Assembly: GCF_002407205.1 (NCBI RefSeq)
Contig: NZ_CP023548.1
Location: 1,884,501 to 1,948,500, forward strand
Length of the DNA: 64,000 nt
Direction: 5' to 3'
Source: Rhodobacter sp. CZR27
GTDB taxonomy: Bacteria > Pseudomonadota > Alphaproteobacteria > Rhodobacterales > Rhodobacteraceae
Positions 1 through 8,887 of this stretch are shown in pieces; position 1 is the first letter of the stretch, and each line of letters starts with the position of its first letter. A program made the position numbers and the translations under genes. A model generated the notes under the pieces. It was not told where the DNA came from. It was given only the letters and a program-made list of their open reading frames with translations, and did no database searches.

Positions 1-1255
1 GCAGCCCCAGCAGCACGCCGCGCCGCAGGTTCAGGAAGGCGAGGTTGCCCATCTTCTCGGACGGCGCGCCCGGCAGCGTGTGCAGCGCCGGCACCAGCAT
101 CGGGTCGATCCGGCGCGAGGGGTTGACGGTGACGCCGTCCGGATTGCCGCCAAAGTCGAAGTAGCGACGCCAGTCGATCACCCAGTTCGACGGCAGGCTC
201 GCCTGCGGCCCGACCGGCGGGAAGGCCCCGGCCGGCGCACCTGCCGCCAGATTGCCGAGGATGGCGCCGGACTTCGCCGTGAAGGCGAAGAGCAGGCCCA
301 GCGTGGCGGGCGCCAGCGCTCCGGGGCCGAAGCGGAACACGCGGTTGTGGTTGTAGCCCTCGCGAACCATCGAATGGCCCAGCCGGTAGGCCGCGGCCGA
401 GAACTCGACCGGCATGTAGGGGCGCGAGCGGAAGCGGTAGAAACGCCGGCCCTCGCGCCGGATGCGGCGGACGAGGCCGGGTTCGGTCAGCCGCTCCACG
501 AAGTCGAAGAGCACGATCCACTGGTAGTGCCATGTCGCGAGCCGCCGGGCCTCGTCGAACAGCTCGGCCGCGCTCAGGCCGGGGGTGCGCTCCGCCACCC
601 AGTCCACCACCGCGTTGTGAAAGCGGATGAAGGCCAGGTGGGTCTGCGCGACCAGCAGGTTCTCGTCATTGCGCTCGTCGCCGATGATGGCGCGGCCGGC
701 GCTGCTGCGCGGCAGGTCGTTCGGCAGGTCCGGCACCAGCCCGCCCGCCTCGTCCGGCGAGGCGGTGGCGCGGCCGACCAGCAGCTTCGGCGTCATCGCC
801 CCTGTCGCCGGGTCGCGCTGGTAGAGATAGGGCGCCAGCGCCGGCCCAGGCCCGTAAAGCGCATCGAGATCAAGCGCCGGTGTGCGGAAGTTCACCGTGG
901 CCAGCGGGTCCTCGCGCTGCACCTCCTGCGGGGTGAGGTCGAGCGTGATGTCATGGTCGATGAACTGGCCAAGGTAGGTGAAGCCCGCCGGAACCTCGGG
1001 GTTGTTGCCTGCGGCCCCGCCCGGGTCGGGATCCTTCATGGCGCGGGCAAGATCGAGCAGCGCCTCGTCCGGCACGACGAGCGGCGGCAGGAAGGGAAAC
1101 ATCCGGCCGAACTTGCCCGGATCGCCATGCCCGTTCAGCGCGTTCAGCGCGGCAGGCGACGGCTGGCGCGGCGAGTGGCCGTGGTGGCATTCGAGGCTGC
1201 CGCGTCGCGGAGGGTTCTGGGGAACGGCGTTACGGAAATCCTGAGGAGCGGTCAT
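1..1255 (-). CDS. Animal-type haem peroxidase family protein (3' end outside window)
   Basis: The reading frame starts at ATG 1255 behind a GGAG ribosome site and runs off the left edge after about 418 codons. The translation holds GQFIDHD near residue 96-102, the distal-histidine motif of the animal (cyclo-oxygenase/myeloperoxidase-like) haem peroxidase superfamily. It continues with an RNDENLLVAQTHLAFIRFHN-like helix and YRLGHSMVREGYNHN, which fits the proximal-histidine region. No signal peptide is evident at the N-terminus. Bacterial members are thought to use hydrogen peroxide to oxidise halides or organic substrates; the substrate here is unknown. The C-terminal part cannot be seen, so extra domains are possible. 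The gene lies downstream of preA on the same strand with a 254-bp gap, so it is probably separately transcribed. Confidence 0.85.
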   Translation of the reverse strand, partial: MTAPQDFRNAVPQNPPRRGSLECHHGHSPRQPSPAALNALNGHGDPGKFGRMFPFLPPLVVPDEALLDLARAMKDPDPGGAAGNNPEVPAGFTYLGQFIDHDITLDLTPQEVQREDPLATVNFRTPALDLDALYGPGPALAPYLYQRDPATGAMTPKLLVGRATASPDEAGGLVPDLPNDLPRSSAGRAIIGDERNDENLLVAQTHLAFIRFHNAVVDWVAERTPGLSAAELFDEARRLATWHYQWIVLFDFVERLTEPGLVRRIRREGRRFYRFRSRPYMPVEFSAAAYRLGHSMVREGYNHNRVFRFGPGALAPATLGLLFAFTAKSGAILGNLAAGAPAGAFPPVGPQASLPSNWVIDWRRYFDFGGNPDGVTVNPSRRIDPMLVPALHTLPGAPSEKMGNLAFLNLRRGVLLGL

Positions 1256-1476
1256 GAAATGACTCCAACATCTGGCTGAAAAGGGGAAGCGGAAAAGGTC
1301 GTGCAAAAACGGGATGCGTGCCGGGAATCAAAAGGGCACGCTCAAGAATAGATCAACCGGAGGCAGAAAGCAAAACCTGCCTCTCGCGCGAACGGTGCCT
1401 GGCCGACCGGGGCATGCATCCGGCGGAGGGGTCGCTTCGCAGGACATGGAACGCGCCGCGCCGCGCGGCGGGCATT

Positions 1477-1502
1477 GCGGCGGCGCCCCCAGGCGCCGCC
1501 GC
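1477..1502 (-). terminator. GC-rich hairpin after preA
   Basis: A perfect 11-bp inverted repeat (GCGGCGGCGCC, loop CCCA, GGCGCCGCCGC) starts 8 bases beyond the preA stop codon. It lacks a clear U-run, so termination is inferred from position and stem strength. Confidence 0.5.
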
Positions 1503-1509
1503 CCGGTTG

Positions 1510-2814
1510 TCACTCGGCGGCTTCACGCACCGCCGGATTGTTCGGATGCGAAAGCCAGTTGGCATAATCGCCCACGGTGCGCCCCGTGCGCGGATCGACG
1601 CTGCCTTTCGGCAGTTCGCGCATGGTGATGCAGTTCTCGACCGGGCAGACGTCGACGCAAAGGTTGCAGGCGACGCATTCCTCGTCCTTCACGCTGAAGG
1701 TGCGGTCGGCCGACATGGCGATGGCCTGATGGCTGGTGTCCTCGCAGGCGGCGTAGCAGCGCCCGCACTTGATGCAGAGGTCCTGATCGATCTGCGCCTT
1801 GGTGACGTAGTTCAGGTTCAGATACTGCCAGTCGGTCACGTTCGGCACCGCGCGGCCGACGATCCCGGCGGTCGTCTCGAAGCCCTTGCCGTCCATGTAA
1901 TCGGAAAGCCCCGAGATCATCTCCTGCACGATGCGGAAGCCGTAGGTCATCACCGCGGTGCAGACCTGCACGTTGCCCGCGCCGAGCAGCATGAACTCCA
2001 CCGCGTCCCGCCATGTCGTGACCCCGCCGATGCCGGAGATCGGCAGGCCGTGGGTTTCGGGGTTCCGCGCGATCTCGGCCACCATGTTCAGCGCGATGGG
2101 CTTGACCGCGGGGCCGCAATAGCCGCCGTGGGTGCCCTTGCCGTCGATGGTCGGCATCGGCGCGAAGGCATCGATGTCGACGCCGGTGATCGAATTGATG
2201 GTGTTGATCAGGCTGACCGCATCCGCACCACCCCGCTTCGCGGCCTCGGCGGGCTTGCGGATGTCGGTGACGTTCGGCGTGAGCTTCACGATGCAGGGCA
2301 TGCGGCTGTGCTTCTTCACCCAGCGCGTGACCATCTCGATGTATTCCGGCACCTGCCCCACGGCCGAGCCCATGCCGCGCTCGGCCATGCCATGCGGGCA
2401 GCCGAAGTTCAGTTCCACCCCGTCGGCCTCGGTGTCCTCGATGCGGGCAAGGATGTCCTTCCACGAGTCCTCGTCGCAGGGGACCATCAGCGAGATCACC
2501 AGCGCCCGGTCAGGGTAGTCGCGCTTGACCGACTTGATCTCGCGCAGGTTCACCTCGAGCGGGCGATCGGTGATGAGCTCGATGTTGTTCAGGCCCAGAA
2601 GCCGCCGGTCGGCGCCCCAGATCGCGCCGTAGCGGGGGCCGTTCACGTTGACGACCGGCGGGCCCTCGCTGCCCAGCGTCTTCCAGACCACGCCGCCCCA
2701 GCCGGCCTCGAAGGCGCGGCGGACGTTGTATTCCTTGTCGGTGGGCGGCGCCGAGGCGAGCCAGAACGGGTTCGGGGACTTGATGCCGATGAAGTCGGAT
2801 TGCAGGTTGGCCAT
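1510..2814 (-). CDS. preA: NAD-dependent dihydropyrimidine dehydrogenase subunit PreA
   Basis: This 434-residue protein is the catalytic subunit of bacterial dihydropyrimidine dehydrogenase, which reduces uracil and thymine in the reductive pyrimidine pathway together with PreT. The N-terminal about 330 residues form the FMN-binding dihydroorotate-dehydrogenase-like barrel, with NFGCPHGM and GIGGVTTWRDA as characteristic segments. The C-terminus carries two [4Fe-4S] ferredoxin clusters (CIKCGRCYAAC and CVACNLCVDVCP). Length matches the family. It is the last gene of a preT-dedA-preA unit on the minus strand, 73 bp after the DedA gene. The next enzymes of the pathway (dihydropyrimidinase, beta-ureidopropionase) are not in this window. 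Confidence 0.95.
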   Translation of the reverse strand: MANLQSDFIGIKSPNPFWLASAPPTDKEYNVRRAFEAGWGGVVWKTLGSEGPPVVNVNGPRYGAIWGADRRLLGLNNIELITDRPLEVNLREIKSVKRDYPDRALVISLMVPCDEDSWKDILARIEDTEADGVELNFGCPHGMAERGMGSAVGQVPEYIEMVTRWVKKHSRMPCIVKLTPNVTDIRKPAEAAKRGGADAVSLINTINSITGVDIDAFAPMPTIDGKGTHGGYCGPAVKPIALNMVAEIARNPETHGLPISGIGGVTTWRDAVEFMLLGAGNVQVCTAVMTYGFRIVQEMISGLSDYMDGKGFETTAGIVGRAVPNVTDWQYLNLNYVTKAQIDQDLCIKCGRCYAACEDTSHQAIAMSADRTFSVKDEECVACNLCVDVCPVENCITMRELPKGSVDPRTGRTVGDYANWLSHPNNPAVREAAE

Positions 2815-2887
2815 GGTTTTGGTCCTCAGAATGCGGAAGCGGGCCGCGGTGCGGCCTGAAGCGATGCCATGGAACGGGCAGCGGGGG

Positions 2888-3427
2888 TCAGCCGCCCGTG
2901 ACGAGGTTCCAGAGGTAGCCGAGGATGTTGCCGCCGATCTCGCCCGACTTGGGCGTGGCCCAGGCCCAGGCGATGCAGCCCAGGATGTTGACCGGCGCGA
3001 ACTGCCAGAAGGGCAGCCGCGAGACGCCGCCCATCACGAAGACCACCGCGCGCAGCGGGCCGAAGAAATGCCCGATCAGCACCGCGAAGGCACCCCAGCG
3101 CGCGAAGGCATCGGTGCCCCGCATGATCAGCGCGCGATGGTCGCGCATCGGCCGCATCTCGAGCGCCTTCTGGCCAAAGCGCCAGCCCAGCCAGTAGGAG
3201 AAGAACGAGCCGATCATCGCCCCGATCGAGGCTCCGACCCAGATCGGCAGGAAGTCGAGCCCGCCGGTGGCCACCAGCGCGCCCACTCCGAACAGGATCG
3301 CGGTCGAGGGGATCAGGATCGACAGGAAGGCCGTGGTCTCGGCCGCAGCAAAGGCCAGCGCGATCCACAACGCCCAGGCGCTGTTGTCGCGGATGAAGTC
3401 CACGATCGTCTCGACGATGCCGCCCAT
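2888..3427 (-). CDS. DedA/SNARE-associated family inner-membrane protein
   Basis: The 179-residue product is hydrophobic with about four to five predicted membrane segments. It shows the DedA-type arrangement: an N-terminal ALAFAAAETTAFLSILIPST segment, a central G-x-x-IGSFFSYWLG region, then FARWGAFAVLIGHFFGPLRA, matching the conserved F-x-R-x(3)-G/P-R motif of the family. DedA proteins are implicated in lipid scrambling and membrane homeostasis; the cargo here is unknown. It sits between preT (63 bp upstream) and preA (73 bp downstream) on the same strand, which is unusual because preT and preA encode one enzyme and are normally adjacent. Co-transcription is inferred from spacing. Confidence 0.85.
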   Translation of the reverse strand: MGGIVETIVDFIRDNSAWALWIALAFAAAETTAFLSILIPSTAILFGVGALVATGGLDFLPIWVGASIGAMIGSFFSYWLGWRFGQKALEMRPMRDHRALIMRGTDAFARWGAFAVLIGHFFGPLRAVVFVMGGVSRLPFWQFAPVNILGCIAWAWATPKSGEIGGNILGYLWNLVTGG

Positions 3428-3490
3428 GTGCCTCTCCGGTTGTGACCGGGAAAGGACCTAGCCCCTCGACCGGATGCGTGCAAGCGACGC

Positions 3491-4828
3491 TCATGGCTGC
3501 GTCAACGCGGCATGGATGTCGATGGCGGCATCCCGCCCCTGCGCCACGGCCGTCACCGTCAGGTCCTCGCCGCCGGTGGCGCAATCGCCGCCGGCCCAGA
3601 CGCCGGACAGGCTGGTGCGGCCTGCGGCATCCACGGCGATCTTGCCGCCCTCGAGCGCGAGCGCCTCGGGCACCTCGCCGAGCGTCTGGCCGATGGCCTT
3701 GAACAGCTGGTCCGCCTTCAGCCGGAAGGTCTCGGGCAGAAGCTTCAGGCCGGCCGGCCCGTCCTCGGTATAGGCGAACTCGACCTCGCGCACCGCGCCG
3801 TTGCCGTGCACCTTCACCGGCGCCGCGTTGCAGACGATGCGCACGCCATGCGAGGTCGCGTGGTCCTGCTCGTGGCGCGAGGCGCTCATCTTCTCCTGCC
3901 CGCGGCGGTAGACGATGGTCACCGTCTCGGCGCCCAGCAGCTTCGACTGCACCGCGGCATCGATGGCCGTCATGCCGCCACCGATCACCACCACGTCGCG
4001 GCCGACCGGCAGGCTGGCCAGATCCTCGGCCTGACGCAGCGCGGCGATGAAGTCCACCGCCGGATGGACATGCTCGCGGTCCTCGCCCTCGGCGCGCAGC
4101 GCGTTGACGCCCGACAGGCCCATGCCGAGGAACACCGCGTCATGATCCGCGCGAAGGCTCTCGAGCGTGATGTCCCTGCCGAGCGCCACGCCGGTCTTCA
4201 GCGTGATGCCGCCGATCATCAGCAGCCAGTCCACCTCGGCCTGCGCGAAGCCGCCGGGGGCCTTGTAGCTGGCGATACCGTATTCGTTCAGCCCGCCGGG
4301 CTTCGGGCGCGCGTCGTAAAGCGTGACGTCATGGCCCAGCATCGCCAGCCGGTGCGCGGCCGCAAGTCCCGCAGGCCCCGCGCCCACCACCGCCACCCGC
4401 TTGCCCGTCGCCGGCGCGCGGGTGAACGGATGAAGGTTCTTCGCCATCAGCGTATCCGTGGCGTGGCGCTGGAGGCGCGCGATCTCCACCGGCTTGCCCT
4501 CGGCCACCTCGCGGACGCAGACCTCCTCGCAGAGCTGCTCGGTCGGGCAGACCCGGGCGCACATGCCGCCGAGGATGTTCTGGGTGAAGATCGTCCGCGC
4601 CGCGGCCTCGGGCGTGCCGGTGGCGATCTGGCGGATGAACAGCGGAATGTCGATCGAGGTCGGACAGGCGGTGACGCAGGGCGCGTCGTGGCAGAAGTAG
4701 CAGCGGTCGGCCGCCACCCGCGCCTCGTGCGCGTCAAGCGGCGGGTCCACATCCGCGAAGTTCCGACAGTAGGCTTCCGCTGGCAGACGACCCGGCACGA
4801 CGCCGGGCGTGAGCTGGCTGTTGGACAA
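3491..4828 (-). CDS. preT: NAD-dependent dihydropyrimidine dehydrogenase subunit PreT
   Basis: The 445-residue flavoprotein passes electrons from NADH to PreA. It begins with an iron-sulphur domain (CYFCHDAPCVTACPTSID, then CARVCPTEQLCEEVC), as in the small subunit of glutamate synthase. This is followed by FAD- and NADH-binding Rossmann folds: VVGAGPAGLAAA near residue 132 and VVIGGGMTAIDAA about 140 residues later. The open frame extends upstream, but conserved sequence starts just after TTG 4828. That TTG has a near-perfect AGGGAGGG site 7 bases away, so I take it as the start. It is the first gene of the preT-dedA-preA unit, divergent from accB with a 259-bp shared upstream region. Confidence 0.93.
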   Translation of the reverse strand: MSNSQLTPGVVPGRLPAEAYCRNFADVDPPLDAHEARVAADRCYFCHDAPCVTACPTSIDIPLFIRQIATGTPEAAARTIFTQNILGGMCARVCPTEQLCEEVCVREVAEGKPVEIARLQRHATDTLMAKNLHPFTRAPATGKRVAVVGAGPAGLAAAHRLAMLGHDVTLYDARPKPGGLNEYGIASYKAPGGFAQAEVDWLLMIGGITLKTGVALGRDITLESLRADHDAVFLGMGLSGVNALRAEGEDREHVHPAVDFIAALRQAEDLASLPVGRDVVVIGGGMTAIDAAVQSKLLGAETVTIVYRRGQEKMSASRHEQDHATSHGVRIVCNAAPVKVHGNGAVREVEFAYTEDGPAGLKLLPETFRLKADQLFKAIGQTLGEVPEALALEGGKIAVDAAGRTSLSGVWAGGDCATGGEDLTVTAVAQGRDAAIDIHAALTQP

Positions 4829-4835
4829 GGGCGTG

Positions 4836-4843
4836 CCCTCCCT
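4836..4843 (-). promoter_or_regulatory. Strong Shine-Dalgarno fixing the preT TTG start
   Basis: AGGGAGGG on the minus strand lies 7 bases before TTG 4828. It decides in favour of a rare TTG start over the longer upstream frame, whose translation has no conserved sequence. Confidence 0.75.
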
Positions 4844-5087
4844 GGGCTGTTGTTGTGGGAAAAGGCTGACACGGGTCCGATTTTTTATCAAACGGTAAAT
4901 AATGCCGCTGGCCTCGTGCCGGCCCTCCGCCTCCGGCAGCGCCTGAAAAAGCGGCAGAACCCGCAGTTCTCGCGACGAACTGGCGCTTTTCACCCCCGCA
5001 GGCTTTGCGTATAAGCCAGCGAAACCGCGCGCCCGGGTGGGGGCGTGGCCCATTCCCATCCGGCAGATCAGCCAACCGAGGACGGTC

Positions 5088-5588
5088 ATGAGCAACAAGA
5101 ACAACATTGAGGCCGATGTCGCCTTCATCCAGGCGCTCGCCGAGCTTCTGAACAAGAACGAGCTGACGGAACTCTCGGTGAAACGGGAATACGGCGAGGA
5201 CGACAGCCTCGACGTGCGCGTGGTGAAGCAGGCCAACATCGTCACGACCCAGGTCGCCGCCCCGGTCATGCAGGCCGCCCCTGCCGTCGCGACCCCGGCC
5301 GCGGCAGCCACCGCCGGCGCCCCTGCCCCGGCGGTCGAGGATCCGGCCCAGCACCCGGGATGCGTCACCTCGCCGATGGTCGGCACCGCCTATGTCGCGG
5401 CCGAGCCGGGCGCCTCGCCCTTCGTGGCCGTGGGCACGACCGTGTCGGAAGGCCAGACGCTGCTCATCATCGAGGCGATGAAGACCATGAACCACATCCC
5501 CGCGCCGCGCGCGGGCACGGTGAAGCGCATCCTCGTCGCCGACGGCACCGCCGTGGAATATGGCGCGCCCCTCATGATCATCGAGTGA
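5088..5588 (+). CDS. accB: Biotin carboxyl carrier protein of acetyl-CoA carboxylase
   Basis: The 166-residue protein carries the biotin that moves carboxyl groups from AccC to the carboxyltransferase, the first committed step of fatty-acid synthesis. The C-terminal biotinyl domain has EAMKTMN, whose lysine is biotinylated. A middle Ala/Pro-rich linker joins it to an N-terminal helix region starting [11 protein letters not shown]. An in-frame upstream ATG exists at 5037, but GAGGA before ATG 5088 and the family's usual start support 5088. It is followed 7 bp later by accC, the standard accBC pair. It is divergent from preT. Confidence 0.96.
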   Translation: MSNKNNIEADVAFIQALAELLNKNELTELSVKREYGEDDSLDVRVVKQANIVTTQVAAPVMQAAPAVATPAAAATAGAPAPAVEDPAQHPGCVTSPMVGTAYVAAEPGASPFVAVGTTVSEGQTLLIIEAMKTMNHIPAPRAGTVKRILVADGTAVEYGAPLMIIE

Positions 5589-5595
5589 GGCACCG

Positions 5596-6942
5596 ATGTT
5601 CGAAAAGATCCTGATCGCCAACCGCGGCGAGATCGCCTTGCGCGTGATCCGCGCCTGCCAGGAGATGGGGATCAAGTCGGTCGCCGTCCATTCGACCGCG
5701 GATGCCGACGCCATGCACGTCCGCATGGCCGATGAAAGCGTCTGCATCGGCCCGGCCTCCTCGACCGAAAGCTACCTGAACAAGGCCTCGATCATCTCGG
5801 CCTGCGAGATCACCGGCGCCGAGGCCGTGCACCCGGGCTACGGATTCCTGAGCGAGAACGCGGCCTTCGCGCAGGCGCTGCAGGACCACGGCATCGATTT
5901 CATCGGCCCGACCGCGGACCACATCCGCATCATGGGCGACAAGATCACCGCCAAGGAGACGATGAAGGCGCTGGGCGTGCCCTGCGTTCCGGGTTCGGAC
6001 GGCGGCGTGCCGGATTTCGAGACGGCGGTCACGGTGGCGACCTCCATCGGCTTCCCGGTCATCATCAAGGCCACCGCCGGCGGCGGCGGGCGCGGCATGA
6101 AGGTCGCCCGGACCGTGGAAGAGCTGGAAGTGGCCTTCCGGACCGCGCGCTCCGAGGCCAAGGCCGCCTTCGGCAACGACGAAGTCTACATGGAGAAATA
6201 CCTCCAGCGGCCGCGCCACATCGAGATCCAGGTCTTCGGCGACGGCAAGGGGAAGGCCGTGCATCTGGGCGAGCGCGACTGCTCGCTGCAGCGCCGCCAC
6301 CAGAAGGTGTTCGAGGAAGCCCCCGGCCCCGTCATCACGCCCGAGATGCGGGCGCATATCGGCAGGATCTGCGCCGATGCCGTGGCGCGGATCAACTACA
6401 TCGGCGCCGGCACGATCGAGTTCCTCTACGAGGACGGAGAGTTCTACTTCATCGAGATGAACACCCGGCTGCAGGTGGAGCATCCGGTGACCGAGGCGAT
6501 CTTCGGCGTGGACCTCGTGCGCGAACAGATCCGCGTGGCCGCCGGCCTGCCGATGTCCTTCGAGCAGGACCACCTCGAGATCAACGGCCATGCCATCGAG
6601 GTGCGGATCAACGCCGAGAAGCTGCCGAACTTCACGCCCTGCCCCGGCAAGGTGCGGGTGTTCCACGCGCCCGGCGGCCTCGGCGTGCGGATGGATTCGG
6701 CCCTTTATGGCGGCTATTCGATCCCGCCCTATTACGACAGCCTGATCGGCAAGCTGATCGTGCACGGCCGCGACCGGCCCGAGGCGCTGGCCCGTCTGAA
6801 GCGCGCGCTGGGAGAGCTGATCGTGGACGGCGTCGACACGACCGTGCCGCTGTTCCACGCGCTGCTGGCCGAGCCCGACATCCAGAACGGCGAATACAAC
6901 ATCCACTGGCTGGAAAAATGGCTCGCGGCCCAGTTCGGCTGA
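5596..6942 (+). CDS. accC: Biotin carboxylase subunit of acetyl-CoA carboxylase
   Basis: The 448-residue ATP-grasp enzyme carboxylates the biotin on AccB using bicarbonate and ATP. Visible landmarks are the N-terminal [18 protein letters not shown], the glycine-rich ATP loop [25 protein letters not shown], and the catalytic [14 protein letters not shown] segment. Length equals that of E. coli AccC. The start is ATG 5596, 7 bp after accB, so the two are co-translated. The operon appears to end here: aat begins 19 bp downstream and may be read through. Confidence 0.98.
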   Translation: MFEKILIANRGEIALRVIRACQEMGIKSVAVHSTADADAMHVRMADESVCIGPASSTESYLNKASIISACEITGAEAVHPGYGFLSENAAFAQALQDHGIDFIGPTADHIRIMGDKITAKETMKALGVPCVPGSDGGVPDFETAVTVATSIGFPVIIKATAGGGGRGMKVARTVEELEVAFRTARSEAKAAFGNDEVYMEKYLQRPRHIEIQVFGDGKGKAVHLGERDCSLQRRHQKVFEEAPGPVITPEMRAHIGRICADAVARINYIGAGTIEFLYEDGEFYFIEMNTRLQVEHPVTEAIFGVDLVREQIRVAAGLPMSFEQDHLEINGHAIEVRINAEKLPNFTPCPGKVRVFHAPGGLGVRMDSALYGGYSIPPYYDSLIGKLIVHGRDRPEALARLKRALGELIVDGVDTTVPLFHALLAEPDIQNGEYNIHWLEKWLAAQFG

Positions 6943-6961
6943 AGCCTCTCGCGGGCGGGGC

Positions 6962-7606
6962 ATGACCCCGCCTGCGCTGACCCCACCCCTCCTGCTCCGC
7001 GCCTATGCTATGGGGATCTTCCCGATGGCCGAGTCGCGCGACGACCCCGAGATCCACTGGGTCGATCCCAAGCGGCGCGGCATCTTCCCGCTGGACGGCT
7101 TCCACATCTCGCGCAGCCTTGCCCGCCGCATCCGGCGGATGGACTGGCGGATCGGCATTGACGAGGATTTCGCCGCCACCGTCGAGGCTTGCGCCGCGCG
7201 CGAGGAAACCTGGATCAACGAGACGATCTTCCGGCTTTACCGCGATCTGCACGCGATGGGCCACGCCCATTCGCTCGAAGTGCGCGAGGGTGACGAGCTG
7301 ATCGGCGGCGTCTATGGCGTGACACTCGGCCGGGCGTTCTTCGGCGAAAGCATGTTCTCTCGCCGCCGCGACGCCTCGAAGGTCGCGCTGGCCTTCCTGA
7401 TCGACCGGCTGAAGGCCGGCGGGTTCACCCTGTTCGACACGCAGTTCCTGACGCCTCACCTCGCCTCGCTCGGCGCGATCGAGATCAGCCGGGCGGACTA
7501 CCGCCGCCGTCTGGCCGCGGCCCTGACCGGTACGGCCGACTTCGATCCGCCGGGTTACTCCGCCGATCCCGCCTCGGTCGTGCAGCGCAGCAGCCAGACG
7601 TCATAG
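6962..7606 (+). CDS. aat: Leucyl/phenylalanyl-tRNA-protein transferase
   Basis: The 214-residue enzyme adds Leu or Phe from aminoacyl-tRNA to N-terminal Arg or Lys of proteins, marking them for ClpAP degradation (N-degron pathway). Diagnostic segments are AYAMGIFPMAE at the N-terminus, WVDPKRRGIFPL, VYGVTLGRAFFGESMFSR in the core, and LFDTQFLTPHLASLGA near the end. It is 19 bp downstream of accC on the same strand. Its last 52 bases overlap the convergent DUF2155 gene, which is more than is usual for convergent genes. Confidence 0.96.
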   Translation: MTPPALTPPLLLRAYAMGIFPMAESRDDPEIHWVDPKRRGIFPLDGFHISRSLARRIRRMDWRIGIDEDFAATVEACAAREETWINETIFRLYRDLHAMGHAHSLEVREGDELIGGVYGVTLGRAFFGESMFSRRRDASKVALAFLIDRLKAGGFTLFDTQFLTPHLASLGAIEISRADYRRRLAAALTGTADFDPPGYSADPASVVQRSSQTS

Positions 7607-7929
7607 CGCGGATGGTCCAGCGCCGAGAGCGCGGGGCTTGAGGCGATCATCCAGCCAGAAAACACCGGATCGGCGGCGCGCGAATCGCGGATGGTCAAGT
7701 GCGCGAAGGCATCCGAGGCCGGGTCGGCCGCAGGATAGCGGCATTCGTCGAGCAGGATCGTCAGATGCCCGCTGACCGCAGCCTGCCCGGCGGACAGTTC
7801 CACGTCCGCGGTCTCTCCCGACATCTTGTCGAGCCAGCGGAGCAGCGCGCCGCTGCCCTCGGCGGTGCGGACATCCTGTGCCAGCGCCGGCGCCGAGATC
7901 AGCAGCAGGAGCGCCGCGAGGCGCTTCAT
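7555..7929 (-). CDS. DUF2155 domain-containing secreted protein
   Basis: This 124-residue protein has an N-terminal signal peptide (MKRLAALLLLISAPALA) and a body typical of DUF2155, with GALLRWLDKMSG, then LLDECRYP and GWMIASSPALSALDHPRYDVWLL. The two cysteines, in DECRYP and LLRCTTE, could form a disulphide in the periplasm. The function of DUF2155 is not known. Its ATG overlaps the stop of the MlaD-like gene by 4 bases (ATGA), so it is the third gene of the unit NDUFA12-like, mlaD-like, DUF2155. Its 3' end overlaps aat on the opposite strand. Confidence 0.88.
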   Translation of the reverse strand: MKRLAALLLLISAPALAQDVRTAEGSGALLRWLDKMSGETADVELSAGQAAVSGHLTILLDECRYPAADPASDAFAHLTIRDSRAADPVFSGWMIASSPALSALDHPRYDVWLLRCTTEAGSAE

Positions 7930-8396
7930 CCGTCCTCGCCCTTCATCGCGTCCTCGGTGCCGGAGCCCACGAACTTCATCAGCAGCGAGATCAGGCTGAC
8001 CGAGCCCTGCGTATCCTCGATCTCGTCGCCGGGGGCGAGGTTCTCCAGCGCGCCGCCGGGCACCAGTTCGACATAATTGCCGCCCAGCAGCCCTTCGGAC
8101 GAGATCAGGATGGCGGAATCGGTCGGCAGTTCCACCCCCTGCTTCACCGAGACAGTGGCATCGGCGAAGAAGGTCTGTGGGTTGAGGGTCAGGTCCGTCA
8201 CGGTGCCGACCTTCACGCCGGCAAGCCGGACGTCGGTGCCGACCGAGATCCCCTCGACCGAGCGGAAGCTGGCCTTCAGCGGATAGGTGCCGCTGTCACG
8301 TGAAAGCCCGGCCGTCTGGCCGGCATAAACGAGGAACGCTGCGGCCGCGGCGAGCACGGCCGCCCCCGCGAGAACTTCTGCACGATTTTCGGACAT
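7926..8396 (-). CDS. mlaD: MlaD-like MCE-domain protein (outer-membrane lipid asymmetry)
   Basis: The 156-residue protein has one N-terminal membrane anchor (about residues 8-26) and a single MCE domain: YPLKASFRSVEGISVGTDVRLAGVKVG, then SSEGLLGGNYVELVPGG. That is the size and order of MlaD, the inner-membrane ring that passes phospholipid between MlaC and MlaFE. The C-terminal ISLLMKFVGSG helix also fits. The ATG shares its A with the preceding stop codon (TGATG), so translation is coupled to the NDUFA12-like gene. The remaining mla genes are not adjacent, so its assignment to a complete Mla system is inferred. Confidence 0.88.
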   Translation of the reverse strand: MSENRAEVLAGAAVLAAAAAFLVYAGQTAGLSRDSGTYPLKASFRSVEGISVGTDVRLAGVKVGTVTDLTLNPQTFFADATVSVKQGVELPTDSAILISSEGLLGGNYVELVPGGALENLAPGDEIEDTQGSVSLISLLMKFVGSGTEDAMKGEDG

Positions 8397-8770
8397 CACT
8401 CGGGCTGCCACGCCTCGTAGTCGCGCCGGGCGACGGGATCGGTGCGCCGGATCGAGCCGGGCGGGGCATAGGCGGCATCGGTGCCGGTCAGGTTCTCGAC
8501 ATGGGCCCTTTCCCAAGGCTTGTGCTTCAGCGGCCTGGAGGTCGGCGGATCCTCCCAGGTCGAGTGCAGCCAGCCGTGCCAGTCCGCCCCGATCCGGCTC
8601 GCCTCGATCTCGCCGTTGTAGATCACCCAGCGCCGCTTGCCGTCCCGGCTGGTGTAGAAGACGTTGCCCTGCTCGTCCTCGCCAACCTTGACGCCCTTGC
8701 GCCAGGTGAAGAGCTGGGTGCCAAGGGTCTGGCCGTCCCACCAGGTGACCGCACGCTTGAGAATGGACAT
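8396..8770 (-). CDS. NDUFA12-family accessory subunit of NADH:ubiquinone oxidoreductase
   Basis: The 124-residue product matches the NDUFA12/B17.2 family, an accessory subunit kept in alphaproteobacterial and mitochondrial complex I. Landmarks are [44 protein letters not shown], and [14 protein letters not shown]. It acts on the matrix or cytoplasmic arm of the complex. It is not linked to the nuo operon here; instead it heads a unit with mlaD-like and DUF2155 genes, with 1-nt and 4-nt overlaps. Confidence 0.93.
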   Translation of the reverse strand: MSILKRAVTWWDGQTLGTQLFTWRKGVKVGEDEQGNVFYTSRDGKRRWVIYNGEIEASRIGADWHGWLHSTWEDPPTSRPLKHKPWERAHVENLTGTDAAYAPPGSIRRTDPVARRDYEAWQPE

Positions 8771-8847
8771 CCGCGAGCCTCCGAATTCTGCTGCATCGAT
8801 ATGGCAAAAGCCGCCGCCGAGGTCCAGCGGGATCGGCAGAAAAGAAG

Positions 8848-8870
8848 AAGGCGGGCCAGATGCCCGCCTT
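8848..8870 (-). terminator. Rho-independent terminator of clpX
   Basis: A 9-bp perfect stem (AAGGCGGGC with GCCCGCCTT, 5-base loop) is followed on the minus strand by a pyrimidine-rich tail (CTTCTTTTCTG). It begins 17 bases after the clpX stop. Confidence 0.85.
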
Positions 8871-8887
8871 TCCGAACCCTCCGCCGG

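Noticed and set aside
3428..3490. Small gene between DedA and preT
   Set aside because: Several short frames exist, but none has a ribosome site or sensible sequence; the gap is only 63 bp.
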